Shown piece after piece: positions 1 to 8,828 of a stretch of 64,000 nt of DNA. Numbering within the stretch: the first letter of the stretch is position 1; every line of letters begins with the position of its first letter. The translations under genes were made by a program, and so were the position numbers. The notes beneath the pieces are model-generated. The model ran no database searches. It saw only the letters and a list, made by a program, of their open reading frames with translations, and was not told the origin of the DNA. Source of the stretch: Decorospora gaudefroyi (Eukaryota; Ascomycota; Dothideomycetes; Pleosporales; Pleosporaceae); the NCBI GenBank assembly GCA_010015605.1, contig ML975273.1, positions 1,179 to 65,178 of the forward strand, read 5' to 3'.

Positions 1-76
1 TCCTCTTTCCTCTCACCTCTCCTCTTTCCTCTCACCTCTCCTCTTTCCTCTCACCTCTCCTCTTTCCTCCCACCTC
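1..76. repeat. 19-bp polypyrimidine minisatellite in an intron
   Basis: Four head-to-tail copies of a 19-bp unit (tcctctttcctctcacctc) occupy 1-19, 20-38, 39-57 and 58-76, the last with one change; related CT-rich sequence continues to about 112. The tract lies directly upstream of a branch-like ctaat (about 118-122) and an acceptor ending at 141, so it appears to be part of an intron of the oxidoreductase gene that follows. Confidence 0.85.
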
Positions 77-141
77 TCACCTCTCATCTCTCACAGCTCA
101 CGACAAACTTCATTCCGCTAATCTCACCATCCGAACCACAG

Positions 142-1030
142 CGGGTACTACACCGTAGCTCACCTCGCAGAACATGGCGCCCATGTGTACATGTGCGCTC
201 GGAACCCGAAAAAGGGCACAAATGCCATCGCCGGAATCAAGAATATGCATCCCACAGCCCAAGTCGACCTCCTGCAAGTCGACTTCATGGACCTCACCAG
301 CGTCGTCGCAGCAACACAGCACTTCCTCACGCTCAAGACAGCGCTCCACGGTCTGGTCAACAACGCAGGCATTATGGCAACGCCGTTTGAGATGACCAAA
401 GACGGCCACGAAGCGCAGTGGCAGACGAATTACCTGGCCCATTGGGTGTTTACAGACCGCCTGCTTCCGGTGATGCTCAAAACGTCCAAGACCCTGCCGG
501 TCGGAAGCGTGCGTCTCGTAAATCTCACCTCGTCGGGCCACCTGAGCGCACCCAATGGCGGCATCAACTTCGAGGACCCAACGAACAAGGACGGCAGCGT
601 GTGGGCCCGCTATGGCCAGAGCAAGCTAGGCAACATCCTGCACACCAAGACCCTACATGCCAAGTACGGCCCCGGCTCTCCTAGTGCCCGCAACAAGGAC
701 GGTGAGATCTGGACCTCGTGCGTCCATCCAGGTCTAGTCGAGACAAACCTCGCCGACGGAGTGAGCGGGTCAGGCTCTAGCATGACGAGCGTCTTCTCCG
801 TCTTGCGCATGATTGGCATGATATGGCCGGCCGACAAGGGCTCATACACGAGTTTGTTCTGTGTCGCGAGTCAGGACATGAAGGCCGATCAGAGTGGCGG
901 GTACTTCGAGATTTTCAACCGTTTCGGAGAGCCATGGTGGCAGAGTGGTCCTGCGAAGGATGCAAGGCTCGGCGAGAAGTTGGAGGAGTACACTAGGGAG
1001 GTGATGAGGAAGGAAGGGTGGGTTCAGTAA
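142..1030 (+). CDS. Short-chain dehydrogenase/reductase, 3' part (5' end beyond window)
   Basis: NAD(P)-dependent oxidoreductase of the classical SDR family, similar to retinol dehydrogenase/WW-domain oxidoreductase relatives in fungi; substrate unknown. The exon opens at 142 after a ccacag acceptor (ends 141) and reads GYYTVAHLAEHGAHVYMCAR, which is the Rossmann segment just after the first Gly of the TGxxxGIG cofactor motif. The intron therefore splits the Ile codon of GIG and the first exon lies left of the window. Visible motifs are LVNNAG (NNAG), the catalytic Ser in NLTSSGH, and the active-site YGQSK (YxxxK), followed by VHPGLVETNL. The first in-frame ATG in the window (185) is internal and should not be taken as the start. 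Stop at 1028-1030. Confidence 0.85.
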
Positions 1031-1152
1031 TTGCGTAAGCTGATTCCATTCTTTCTTGTCAGCTATCTAGGATTCTCAGGCGTGTAGGCAGTTAAGACAT
1101 ATCCCTAATTAATACGATAGAGAGCCCTTACATTTCTTTTCGCCTCATTAGC

Positions 1153-1965
1153 CTAGTTCCGTTCTTCCTCTAGTTTTACCTTCGCTGGCCCCCTCCTTAT
1201 CATGTTATGATCACCCACCGGCACAAACCCAGACCGCAGATAGACTGGCCTCCCTGCAACAGAAGCCTCTAAGTACAACGGCGTAGGGGGATCATACGCA
1301 TCGGCCTGCTCAATCCCCCAATTCAACAATAACGCGCCCACGCCTCTACCCTGCCATTCCGGTCGGGTGAAGAGCGTCGCAAGATACCAATGCGGTTCAT
1401 CACCCAGCACCTCGCTGCGTACAGCATCACTATGCGCAAAGTGGCCGTCCCATTGCTCGTCATCCACATGCGCCCACATCTCTTCAAAGTCCTCCGACGG
1501 GTCAAACGCGTCTGCCCACCCGTAGAAGTCTACAGCGCTCTTGCGGAAAACGTTGTGGACGGGGTTGCCGGGAGCGCACCAGGCTGAGCATGCGATGATT
1601 TCGCCGGTGGGTATGTACTTGGCTGCGATCCAGCGGCAGCGTGGATGCAAGAAGGAGGGCGTTATGCGTTTGACCATGCGCTCGTGGCGTATGGCGTCGC
1701 TTTTTGGGCGCCGTGCTAGAGGCTCCTTTCTTTCCCAGAATTCTGGCGGGAAGGACTTGTAGAGGCCATCCACCTACTCGGGGTTAGTGGGGTAGGTAAG
1801 AGGCCTGGTTTCGAGCCGACTCACGATACCAGGCAAGTCATCAACTACCGCTTCCGAGATGCTAATGTCGGAAGGGGGAATGCGTTGCGATGGCGCCATT
1901 GGAATTGCTTGTGGGAGGGCGCTGGATGCTGGTGTGGTCTTGGTGACGTCTGGTTTTTGCTCCAT
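1153..1965 (-). CDS. GNAT-family N-acetyltransferase
   Basis: Two exons, 1965-1825 and 1773-1153, joined across a 51-nt intron (donor gtgagt, branch actaac, acceptor gtag); the join is in phase and gives 253 residues. The N-terminal 47 residues end in DISISEAVVDDLPGI, the usual first strand and helix of a GNAT fold; exon 2 begins VDGLYKSFPPEFW. The acetyl-CoA-binding motif A is RPEWQGRGVGALLLNWG (Q/RxxGxG/A), followed by YLEASVAGRPVYLRSGF, a typical C-terminal GNAT segment. This is the layout of many fungal GNATs of unknown substrate. The start ATG at 1965 was chosen because it gives an open frame into the donor. It is tail-to-tail with the upstream SDR gene (122 bp apart). Confidence 0.85.
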
Positions 1966-2436
1966 GGTGAAGTTGTGTGTGACATGGGAATTCCTAGGTA
2001 TTCGAAAGAAACAAAGCAGCCCCGCCATCCTCATGGCAGGAACTCGCTTTAAGTATGCATACTGCACATACGTTCCTTTGCACCTACCGTAGCCGGCTAG
2101 CTGAAGGCAACCACGCTGTCGAACACAGCCCTCTAAATGCCCCACGGACTCCTTCGCTTGGGCTCTAGCGAGGGGATCTGTGGGGCATGTAGTTGTGGAT
2201 GTTAGGAGGAGAGCTCGCATTTGTTTTGCTTTGTCTAGCTAGATTAAGGCAGCCACGCGAAGTCATGAACTGGACACGGTTCCAATTCGGTTTTTTTCGC
2301 GAACGCTGGTGCTCTCTGCTGACTTGCATAATTAATGTTGCTGACTCTGCAATCATTACCCATTCCTGGATAACTATGGAAGTATTGTACTATGCTAGCA
2401 AAACTACGTTCACAGCCCGTCCATTCTCAATGTACA
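1966..2436. other. Intergenic spacer, acetyltransferase promoter / cyclophilin 3' side
   Basis: No credible coding exon on either strand; only short unconserved frames. It must hold the acetyltransferase promoter and the 3' UTR of the cyclophilin gene. Confidence 0.6.
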
Positions 2437-3131
2437 TCAAGCCGACGGCTTCACGCCCGCAAGCTGCCCGGCATCAACAATGACAACATCTTTCACCGGC
2501 TTACTCATGGCTCCTGCCCTTAGAGCGTCAATCTTCTTGACAACATCCATGCCATCCAGTACTTCACCGAAAACAACATTTTCGCCATCCAAAGTTGGCG
2601 ATGCTGCTGTTAGGATGAAGAATTGAGATCCATTGGTGTTTGGACTGGACGTACGGTCAGCATGCATAGCTGAATGAGCGGTGAAGGCTTACCACCCGGC
2701 GTTCGCCGTGGTCAAGAGGCCAGGGTGCGTGTGTCGTAGTTTGAAGTTTTCGTCGTTGAAGTACTCGCCACCGAAGATGCACATACTGCCTGCTCCGTCG
2801 TTATTCATGATATCACCGCCTTGGATCGCGCTGTTGCGGATCTAGATGAGGGTTAGTCAAACGAGTTCAGCGCCTTGCCAGCAAAGTGAAGCATGCAAGA
2901 ATAGCGACGTGAGAATAGTAAAAAGACCCTCCGACCTACCAGACGGTGAAACGATGTCCCTTTGTATCCCCGACGCTTAAACTGCCCAGTGCAAAACTGT
3001 CTGAAATTCTCACTCGTGGCAGGCACAACATCGTGAAACAACTCCATCTGGATACGGCCAACCGGCTGTCCTCCTATCGCAATGTCAAAGTAGACAATTG
3101 GGTTACTTGGGTGCCGTCTCGCGGTTACCAT
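2437..3131 (-). CDS. Cyclophilin-type peptidyl-prolyl cis-trans isomerase (CypH/Cyp3-like)
   Basis: Three exons, 3131-2940, 2841-2693 and 2644-2437, give 182 residues, the size of single-domain cyclophilins such as CypH (spliceosomal). Exon 1 reads IVYFDIAIGGQPVGRIQMEL and ENFRQFCTG, ending in the catalytic FHR. Exon 2 has IQGGD and DENFKLRH...GLLTTANAG; exon 3 has NTNGSQFFI and VVFGEVLDGMDVVKKID. The last junction (donor gtaagc at 2692, acceptor cag at 2645) inserts a Cys to give ANAGCPNTNG, one residue longer than the usual ANAGPNTNG, so this boundary is the least certain. Two residues that are normally conserved differ: the Phe of FMIQGGD is Ser (NSAIQGGD) and the cyclosporin-contact Trp is Thr (SPTLDGENVVFG). 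Catalytic Arg is kept. Confidence 0.88.
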
Positions 3132-3743
3132 TGTGCCTTTGTCAGCCACGGGGATTCCGGGACTGGTCTGATGATGAGCGGCGCGTGCAACGCTGTATTG
3201 GTAGGTCGCGAAAACTCGGTGGACTTGTTACTGGATTTGTGTTTGCTACCTCCGCCACGTATTAATTCTGCAAAGCGAATTCGTCTTCGGTGTTAGGGAT
3301 GTGGTGGCATGGTGGATGGGATGGAAGCAGAGCTACATACTAGTGCCGGCGGCTAATAAATAGACATGTGAAAATCAAGCTTCGGACGATGCCTTTCATG
3401 GTATGGGGGTGTTGTCTTTAGGATGTCAAGAACTATCTGTATGCTACATGCAATGTTGGTACGGGGTGCGGTTGCCCGTAAAGCCTCAATTGTACGTCTT
3501 TGCTCTTAGCGGACGGTTCACCACCATTTTGGCATCGCTGTTATGCACTGTCACCATTCTGCTCTCGCTTACTAAACTCATAAATCATAGGATATTATCA
3601 TTCACATGGACAACGAGCTTCGAAAGAGATCAAACAGCGTCGCCGAGCTGGTATCTGGAAACACGCCAAACAGAGAAAGGCTTCCAAGCGCTCCACAAGA
3701 GCATCTACAAAACAATGCAATCGCATCATAACCATCAATCGTG
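3132..3743. other. Intergenic spacer
   Basis: Between the start of the cyclophilin gene and the end of mbp1, both on the minus strand. A forward frame of about 200 codons here (3403-4020) overlaps the mbp1 3' end antisense and has no recognisable content. Confidence 0.55.
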
Positions 3744-6405
3744 CTACTCAACGCCCTCGACCTTTCTCAAAAACTCCCTCACGCGACCAACTTCCACTCC
3801 CTCGCCCTCCTCGCTATCCAACGCTGCAACCAATCCCTCCAAGCACTCCTCAATCCTATTCTCCTCCACCTTCGTACACAGGCTAACGACCTTGCGGTAC
3901 ATCATCTCCAGCTGGCCGTCCTTCTCTTTCAGCATCCTGCTCCGCTTAAGCAGCGCTGCATTCGTATTCGTATATGAATCCAGGCGCTGCCTGAGAACAG
4001 ATGCCGCAGGTAGTCTCTGAACCGCAAACTCCTGGTACTGCGGTTGGTGCGATACTTGGCTGACGATTGAGGGATCAAGCGGGATGGGTGTCGACAGAAA
4101 CATGGCTCCGTCGGAAGCGCGGCGGCCGAGATGGTCGCCCGCTTGGCGAAGCTCGTAGGGAAGGTCGTCTTCCTTGATAAGAATGCCGGCTCCTTCTGCG
4201 TCTGCATACCCAATCCTCCGCTTCTCGTGGAGATCAGTGGCGCCGGCATTAACGGACAGCATATGTCGTTGCGGTTCAAGCCAACGCTTAAGGTTTGCTA
4301 TTCGCTTTGCGCGGTCTTGACGGAGATGTAAACGGGTGCGTACTCTCTCCAGCCGCTGTTGCTCCAGTGTTTGCTGGGTCGAGAGCTGGGCGATGAGGTC
4401 GTTGGTTTGATCTATTGCGTCTTGTTTCAGGCGCGCTTCTTGCGTGAATTGCATGCTGGCGGATTGCAGGATGCCGCTCATTACTGGACTTGGGGTCAGT
4501 AAATTCGGAGAATCGACGTTGGGCAACTTACGGGGCTGTATCTCCCGACTGGTCTCCTCGACCTTGCTCAGTGGCGCCTTGCCCTTACTCGGACTGTCCG
4601 TCGCCAGCGGCACCTCGCTGTCACCCAAATCGCTGCGGACGCCAAAGTCAATCGGCCTGGTCCCCTTGTGGTTTGGTATCGTCGGATCGGCCTGGACTTC
4701 CATGAGCTGCGAGATGATATTACGGTTTCCTATCCTCGCGGCCAGGTTCAAGGCGGTATTACCAGCCTTGTCCCGCGCATTCACCATCTCCTGCATGAAC
4801 CTCATCAATCCTATTGGTTTCGGGTAATTGCTGCTCTCATGGAAGGAAGTGATCTGACTGGCGCCAATGTTGCTGCGGACGAGGTATTCGAGAAGTGCTT
4901 CGAGGTAGTACTTGCTAGAGGCTGCGCGCCCCTTTATAGCGCACGTGACGGCAATGTGATGTAATATCGTCCTTCCTTGGGAGTCGCGGAGTTCGATGAG
5001 GGGTGCCAGGATTTCGAGGGTTTCTGGAAAGCAGCTGTGATCCAAGCTATTGTTGACGGACACCGCGCTCATTAGTGGGGTCTGTCCGGACGCATTCCCC
5101 CTAAACATGTTGGCTCCTTTTGACACTAACAACCGCATCAAGGAAACCCGAGCGAGCGTTGCCGCCCAGTGTAACGCCGTATTCGAGGTATTGTCGATCG
5201 GCATATCTAGATCAGTGCCCGAGAGCTGCAGAATGGCCGGGTGGAGGGTAAAGTCCGTCCTGGTCTGGTCGGCAAATAAATCCGTCAACAGAGCCTGCTT
5301 CTCCTCGCCGTGCTTGCTGTCTGGGTGCGGAAGTGGTGGCATGGCGGTCGGGACCTCGCCGTCGGGAAGGGCGATGCGGTTCCCAATCTGATGCTGGTAG
5401 AAGCTCTCACTGGGTTCTGTCGGCGAGCCGAGATCGCGCATCGACATTTCTGCGCCGTTGGGCTGCGAATACGACTCCTCCTGTGACATGCGCAAGCGCT
5501 TCTTGGGGGGTTCTTGGGGATCTTCCAGCATGGTGACATAGGCAGAGTCTCCGTTGGCTCCGCTGAAGCTGCGTTCAGATGTTATGCTCTGCTGGCTGCT
5601 GGTGCGGAACGATTCCTGGCTGGCGATGGGTCCTTGCGATGGGCGGGCCATGCTTCTGCGGCCTTGCGAGGATGAAGCTGGACGTGGTGCAGGCGAGTGC
5701 AATCGTGCCACCTTGTTCATGGCGGCGAGCGCGCTTGTGGCGGTAGAGGAGATATTGCTGAAAAAGGTGCCGCCGATACTTTGACTCGTACTGCGGCCGT
5801 CCATGCTCTGGGTGTAGAAGCGCTTCCGGTTTGCGGCCATGGCCTGCTCCTTGGTCGGCGTCTCGATGCCTTGTCCCTGGTTGCCGTCGACGCTGATGTC
5901 GTAGTCGAGCAGCGGACGCAGGACATCCTCGACGCCGTACTGGCGACAAAACTCTCTGCCCCGGCGGTAGTTGATCCACGTGCCCTGGTACTTGCCGTAG
6001 CCGCCCTGGACCTTCTCGTGCTCGCCCGTCAGGATCTCCTTCTCCAGCACCTTTGTCCGCTTGCCCTTGTCGACACCGGCGACTTTCAGGATCTGCGTAG
6101 CGTTGAGCCAGCCGTCGGAGCGTCGGCGCATGACGGCGACGCGGTTGACCTCCATTTCGTAGACAGACACGCCCGAGTAGACAGCCTGGATTGTTAGCGC
6201 CGTATTGCGACTGCAGCATGCGTGTCCCTACGGTGTAGATCTGCGGCTTCTCCATCTGGTGCTGCGGGTAGCCGTTCATATCGGAGAAGGAGCGGTTGAA
6301 GGCGGCGGGCGCGGCCATGAGGCCATGCGGCGAATTGGCGTACATGGCGGGCTGGGGCGACGCGGCGGGGAACGACGAGGAGAGCGACGGGCGCGCAACT
6401 TGCAT
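3744..6405 (-). CDS. mbp1: APSES transcription factor Mbp1 (MBF complex DNA-binding subunit)
   Basis: DNA-binding subunit of the MBF/SBF-type G1/S regulator. Exon 1 is 6405-6232 (58 codons) and exon 2 is 6185-3744; the 46-nt intron sits inside the APSES region so that PQIYT joins AVYSGVSVYEMEVNRVAVMR. Protein 871 aa. Domains: APSES/KilA-N at about 55-155 with RRSDGWLNATQILKVAG and KYQGTWINYRRG, a low-complexity linker, ankyrin repeats at about 350-560 (NTALHWAATLARVSLMRLLV; GNTALNLAARIGNRNIISQL), then a C-terminal coiled-coil region that in yeast binds Swi6. ATG at 6405 is the only in-frame ATG upstream of the intron; longer versions would start at TTG. An in-frame 48-nt stretch, 4531-4484, has full intron signals and may be optionally spliced. 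An ACGCGT box, the MBF target, lies upstream. Confidence 0.95.
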
Positions 6406-6796
6406 GTCGGCGCAGGGCTGCCGGTGGAGGAGACGGTGATGCGCGGTCAAACGATCATGGGCGGGGACAGGGGAGGAGCGGGAAGCAGTCCAGAAAGGCG
6501 GCGGTGCCCAAGAAAATGCCGTGCCGTGCTGCGATATAGGCTACGATGCGCTACGATGCGATGCGATGCGATGCGATCTGCACTGTCGAGACTCGAGGGT
6601 ATGCGGGTGGGCGGGGGGTGAACTGGCCGTCGTCGTGGAGTGGAGAGTGGAGATTCGCGTCCAACGCGTCGTCGGTTGTGCGCAGTCGGCCAATCACAGG
6701 CAGCGTCTGTTTGCTGCCCAGCCTGCCGTCACCACCCACCCACGCACATGGCTACGTCGCTCCCCAGTGTCCTCTCCGTCTCGTCCCGTCGTTCGC
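6406..6796. promoter_or_regulatory. Divergent promoter between mbp1 and the LYR-domain gene
   Basis: This 391-bp spacer serves both genes. It contains an exact ACGCGT (MluI cell-cycle box) at 6664-6669, the site bound by the Mbp1 family, and an ATGCG pentanucleotide repeat at 6546-6575. Autoregulation of mbp1 through this box is inference. Confidence 0.6.
6546..6575. repeat. ATGCG pentanucleotide microsatellite
   Basis: atgcg occurs at 6546-6550 and as four tandem copies at 6556-6575, preceded by two copies of the decamer ctacgatgcg (6541-6560). It lies in the mbp1/LYR-gene promoter. Confidence 0.8.
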
Positions 6797-8143
6797 ATGC
6801 CTACACCAGCACCTGCACTGGCTTCCCCCCGCAAGCCCATCCACCTGCTGCGCGCCCTGCTGCGCGAGTCCTCGTACCTGCCTGATGCCACGGCCCGCCT
6901 CTACTTCCGTCGCTACGTTGTCAGCCGGTTCAAAGCGTACCACCCCCGCGAGAATGCGACGGCCTCGGTGCGCGTGCAGGCGGTGGAGAGATACAGGCAC
7001 CAGGGCTTCAAGCGGCGGCAGCTGGCCATAATCCACGAGCGCACGCGACCGCTGTTGAGGAAAGGGCAGAAGGCGCTGAATTTCCTGCGCCGGGCTAACC
7101 AGGGCGAGATCCCGTGTCTGCAGAAGGTCCTCTTCTTTGCATACGGCCGCATGGGCAAACGGAAGTATGCATTGCTGGACAATCTGCTGCGACCCGACCC
7201 TATCATGGACAACAGTGCCCCCCCGCCAGACATGGGCTACCCGACACCCCTTCAAGCCCTCTACTACAGCAACGAGCGCTGTCTGCAGTTCTTCGATGCC
7301 CCAAAGCCCTCCTCCTCCAAGACGCACTACACCATAGAAATATCCAACCGCTACTCCCGCCTGCGCGCCGTCGTCAGATCGCAGCACCAAAAAGGTCTCG
7401 GTCTCCACAAGGAAATCAAGAGTCCATACCTCAAAACACCCATCAACAATATCTGGGAACGGCCCATGCCCATCAATCGGGCGCGCAACAACGTCCGTCG
7501 CTGGTACGCCAAGACCTTGACCAAGCTCCTGCCTCCCCTGCCGAGCGACGAATGGGACAATATACACGCCATGATGGTTGGCGAGAAACGCATCAGCTTG
7601 GTCAAACGTAGGGAACGCGGGTTAGACGCGAGCTTGGAAGCTGCCACGGAAGACGAGCGCTTCGCCAGCGCGGTAGAGGCAGCCATTGCGCTCGACAAAC
7701 CAAGTAGAGCGGACAAGCCGGCGGGAATGCAGCGGCCGCACGCCGTCACGCCAAAGTTCATGCGCAAGTTGTATACCAGCATCCTCGTGCTCTGCTGCAA
7801 GCTCGAGTACGACGAACAGCACAAGGCTTGGAAAGCCGTATGGGGCGAGAGGTTGAAGCACATCAAAACCAGCTTGTACACGGTACCCACCGACGAATCG
7901 CTCTTCGCTGGTGTTGATTCCAAGGGGCGTCTTTTGCAGACGGCAAAGGAGCATGACGTCGACAGATCTAGCCGTGTGCAGCCACGCAACGCCGAGGGCG
8001 AATACGTGCGCTTTCCCTTCTTCACCGACTACCTGCCTGCAGATCATCCGCTACAGAAGGAGTTGCATGACTGGAAACGGAAGCGTGCTGCTGTCGCGCA
8101 AGCAGAGAAACGGAAGGTGCCTGGCGGGGCAGCTCCTCCCTAA
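6797..8143 (+). CDS. LYR-motif (Complex1_LYR-like, Cup1-like) domain protein
   Basis: Single-exon gene, 448 aa. The N-terminus PIHLLRALLRESSYLPD followed by ARLYFRRYVVSRFKAYH has the helical LYR-like pattern of a family in which LYR proteins act with mitochondrial acyl carrier protein in Fe-S or respiratory-complex assembly. Fungal homologues with a long C-terminal extension are usually annotated as LYR motif-containing protein Cup1-like. The basic, Arg/Lys-rich first 130 residues (VERYRHQGFKRRQLAIIHER) suit mitochondrial import. The rest (about 150-448) is not recognised. The start at 6797 was chosen because the frame upstream of it translates the ATGCG repeat and GC-rich promoter. Confidence 0.7.
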   Translation: MPTPAPALASPRKPIHLLRALLRESSYLPDATARLYFRRYVVSRFKAYHPRENATASVRVQAVERYRHQGFKRRQLAIIHERTRPLLRKGQKALNFLRRANQGEIPCLQKVLFFAYGRMGKRKYALLDNLLRPDPIMDNSAPPPDMGYPTPLQALYYSNERCLQFFDAPKPSSSKTHYTIEISNRYSRLRAVVRSQHQKGLGLHKEIKSPYLKTPINNIWERPMPINRARNNVRRWYAKTLTKLLPPLPSDEWDNIHAMMVGEKRISLVKRRERGLDASLEAATEDERFASAVEAAIALDKPSRADKPAGMQRPHAVTPKFMRKLYTSILVLCCKLEYDEQHKAWKAVWGERLKHIKTSLYTVPTDESLFAGVDSKGRLLQTAKEHDVDRSSRVQPRNAEGEYVRFPFFTDYLPADHPLQKELHDWKRKRAAVAQAEKRKVPGGAAPP

Positions 8144-8261
8144 CGCGGAAGGTTGAACTATGATGCACACTTCGGACCAACCCCGCAACGCGACATTGAA
8201 CGCGTTTTGCAGCATCAAGCTCGGCAGTGTATCAGTTCTAGCATACCAAACATCTACAATA

Positions 8262-8828
8262 ATGGTTTCCCACAACGCAACCATCCGTCACGCAACTCGC
8301 AAAGGCACGCTTTTCTATGACGCTACGCTGCGCCTGCTAACCTGCCCAGATGTCCCCACAATACTCTCCCTGATCCGAGAACTCGCCGACTACGAGAAGT
8401 CCAGCGACAAGGTCGACGCCACCGAAGAGTCCCTCGCACGAACCCTCTCGCACTTCGACGCTTCAACTTCTACCTTCTCAGAAGGTTTTGCCAAAACGCT
8501 CCTTCTCACCGACACCGACGGTACAGTTGCCGGCATGGCGCTCTACTTCTACAACTACAGTACCTGGACGGGCGTGCCGGGCATATACCTTGAAGACTTG
8601 TTCGTCAAGGAGAGTTATCGGAAGAAGGGGTATGGTACGTTGTTGTTGAAGGAACTGGCCAAGGAGGTGTTGAAGGTTGGCGGTAAGAGACTGGAGTGGA
8701 GCTGTTTAGACTGGAATGAGCCGAGTTTGCGGTTTTATGAGAGTTTGGCTGTGGGTGCGAAGAAGAAGGGAGAGTGGGTGGGCTTGAGGGTGGAGGGAGA
8801 GGCGCTAGGGAAGCTTGCTCTGGAGTAG
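8262..8828 (+). CDS. GNAT acetyltransferase, spermidine/spermine N1-acetyltransferase-like
   Basis: 188 residues, similar in order and length to SSAT/diamine acetyltransferases, which acetylate polyamines with acetyl-CoA. Visible blocks are ILSLIRELADYEKSSDKV, GMALYFYNYSTWTGVPGIYL, EDLFVKESYRKKGYGTLLLK (motif A, RxxGYG) and WNEPSLRFYESL, matching the SSAT blocks ELAKYE, YLEDFFV, RGFGIG and WNEPSINFY. The substrate is not proven; fungal members may act on other amines. ATG at 8262 in context acaataATGG is preferred; an upstream in-frame ATG at 8160 would add 34 unconserved residues. The gene follows the LYR-domain gene in the same direction, 118 bp downstream. Confidence 0.85.
   Translation: MVSHNATIRHATRKGTLFYDATLRLLTCPDVPTILSLIRELADYEKSSDKVDATEESLARTLSHFDASTSTFSEGFAKTLLLTDTDGTVAGMALYFYNYSTWTGVPGIYLEDLFVKESYRKKGYGTLLLKELAKEVLKVGGKRLEWSCLDWNEPSLRFYESLAVGAKKKGEWVGLRVEGEALGKLALE

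Noticed and set aside
185..187. ATG at 185 as the start of the SDR gene
   Set aside because: Conserved Rossmann residues lie upstream in the same frame back to an acceptor at 141, so this Met is internal.
3403..4020. Forward frame of 205 codons near the mbp1 3' end
   Set aside because: Overlaps the conserved mbp1 coding end antisense and has low-complexity Ser/Thr content; no family resemblance.
6752..7567. Antisense frame (271 codons) opposite the LYR-domain gene
   Set aside because: The sense frame has a conserved LYR-like start and full-length opening; antisense has no recognisable content.
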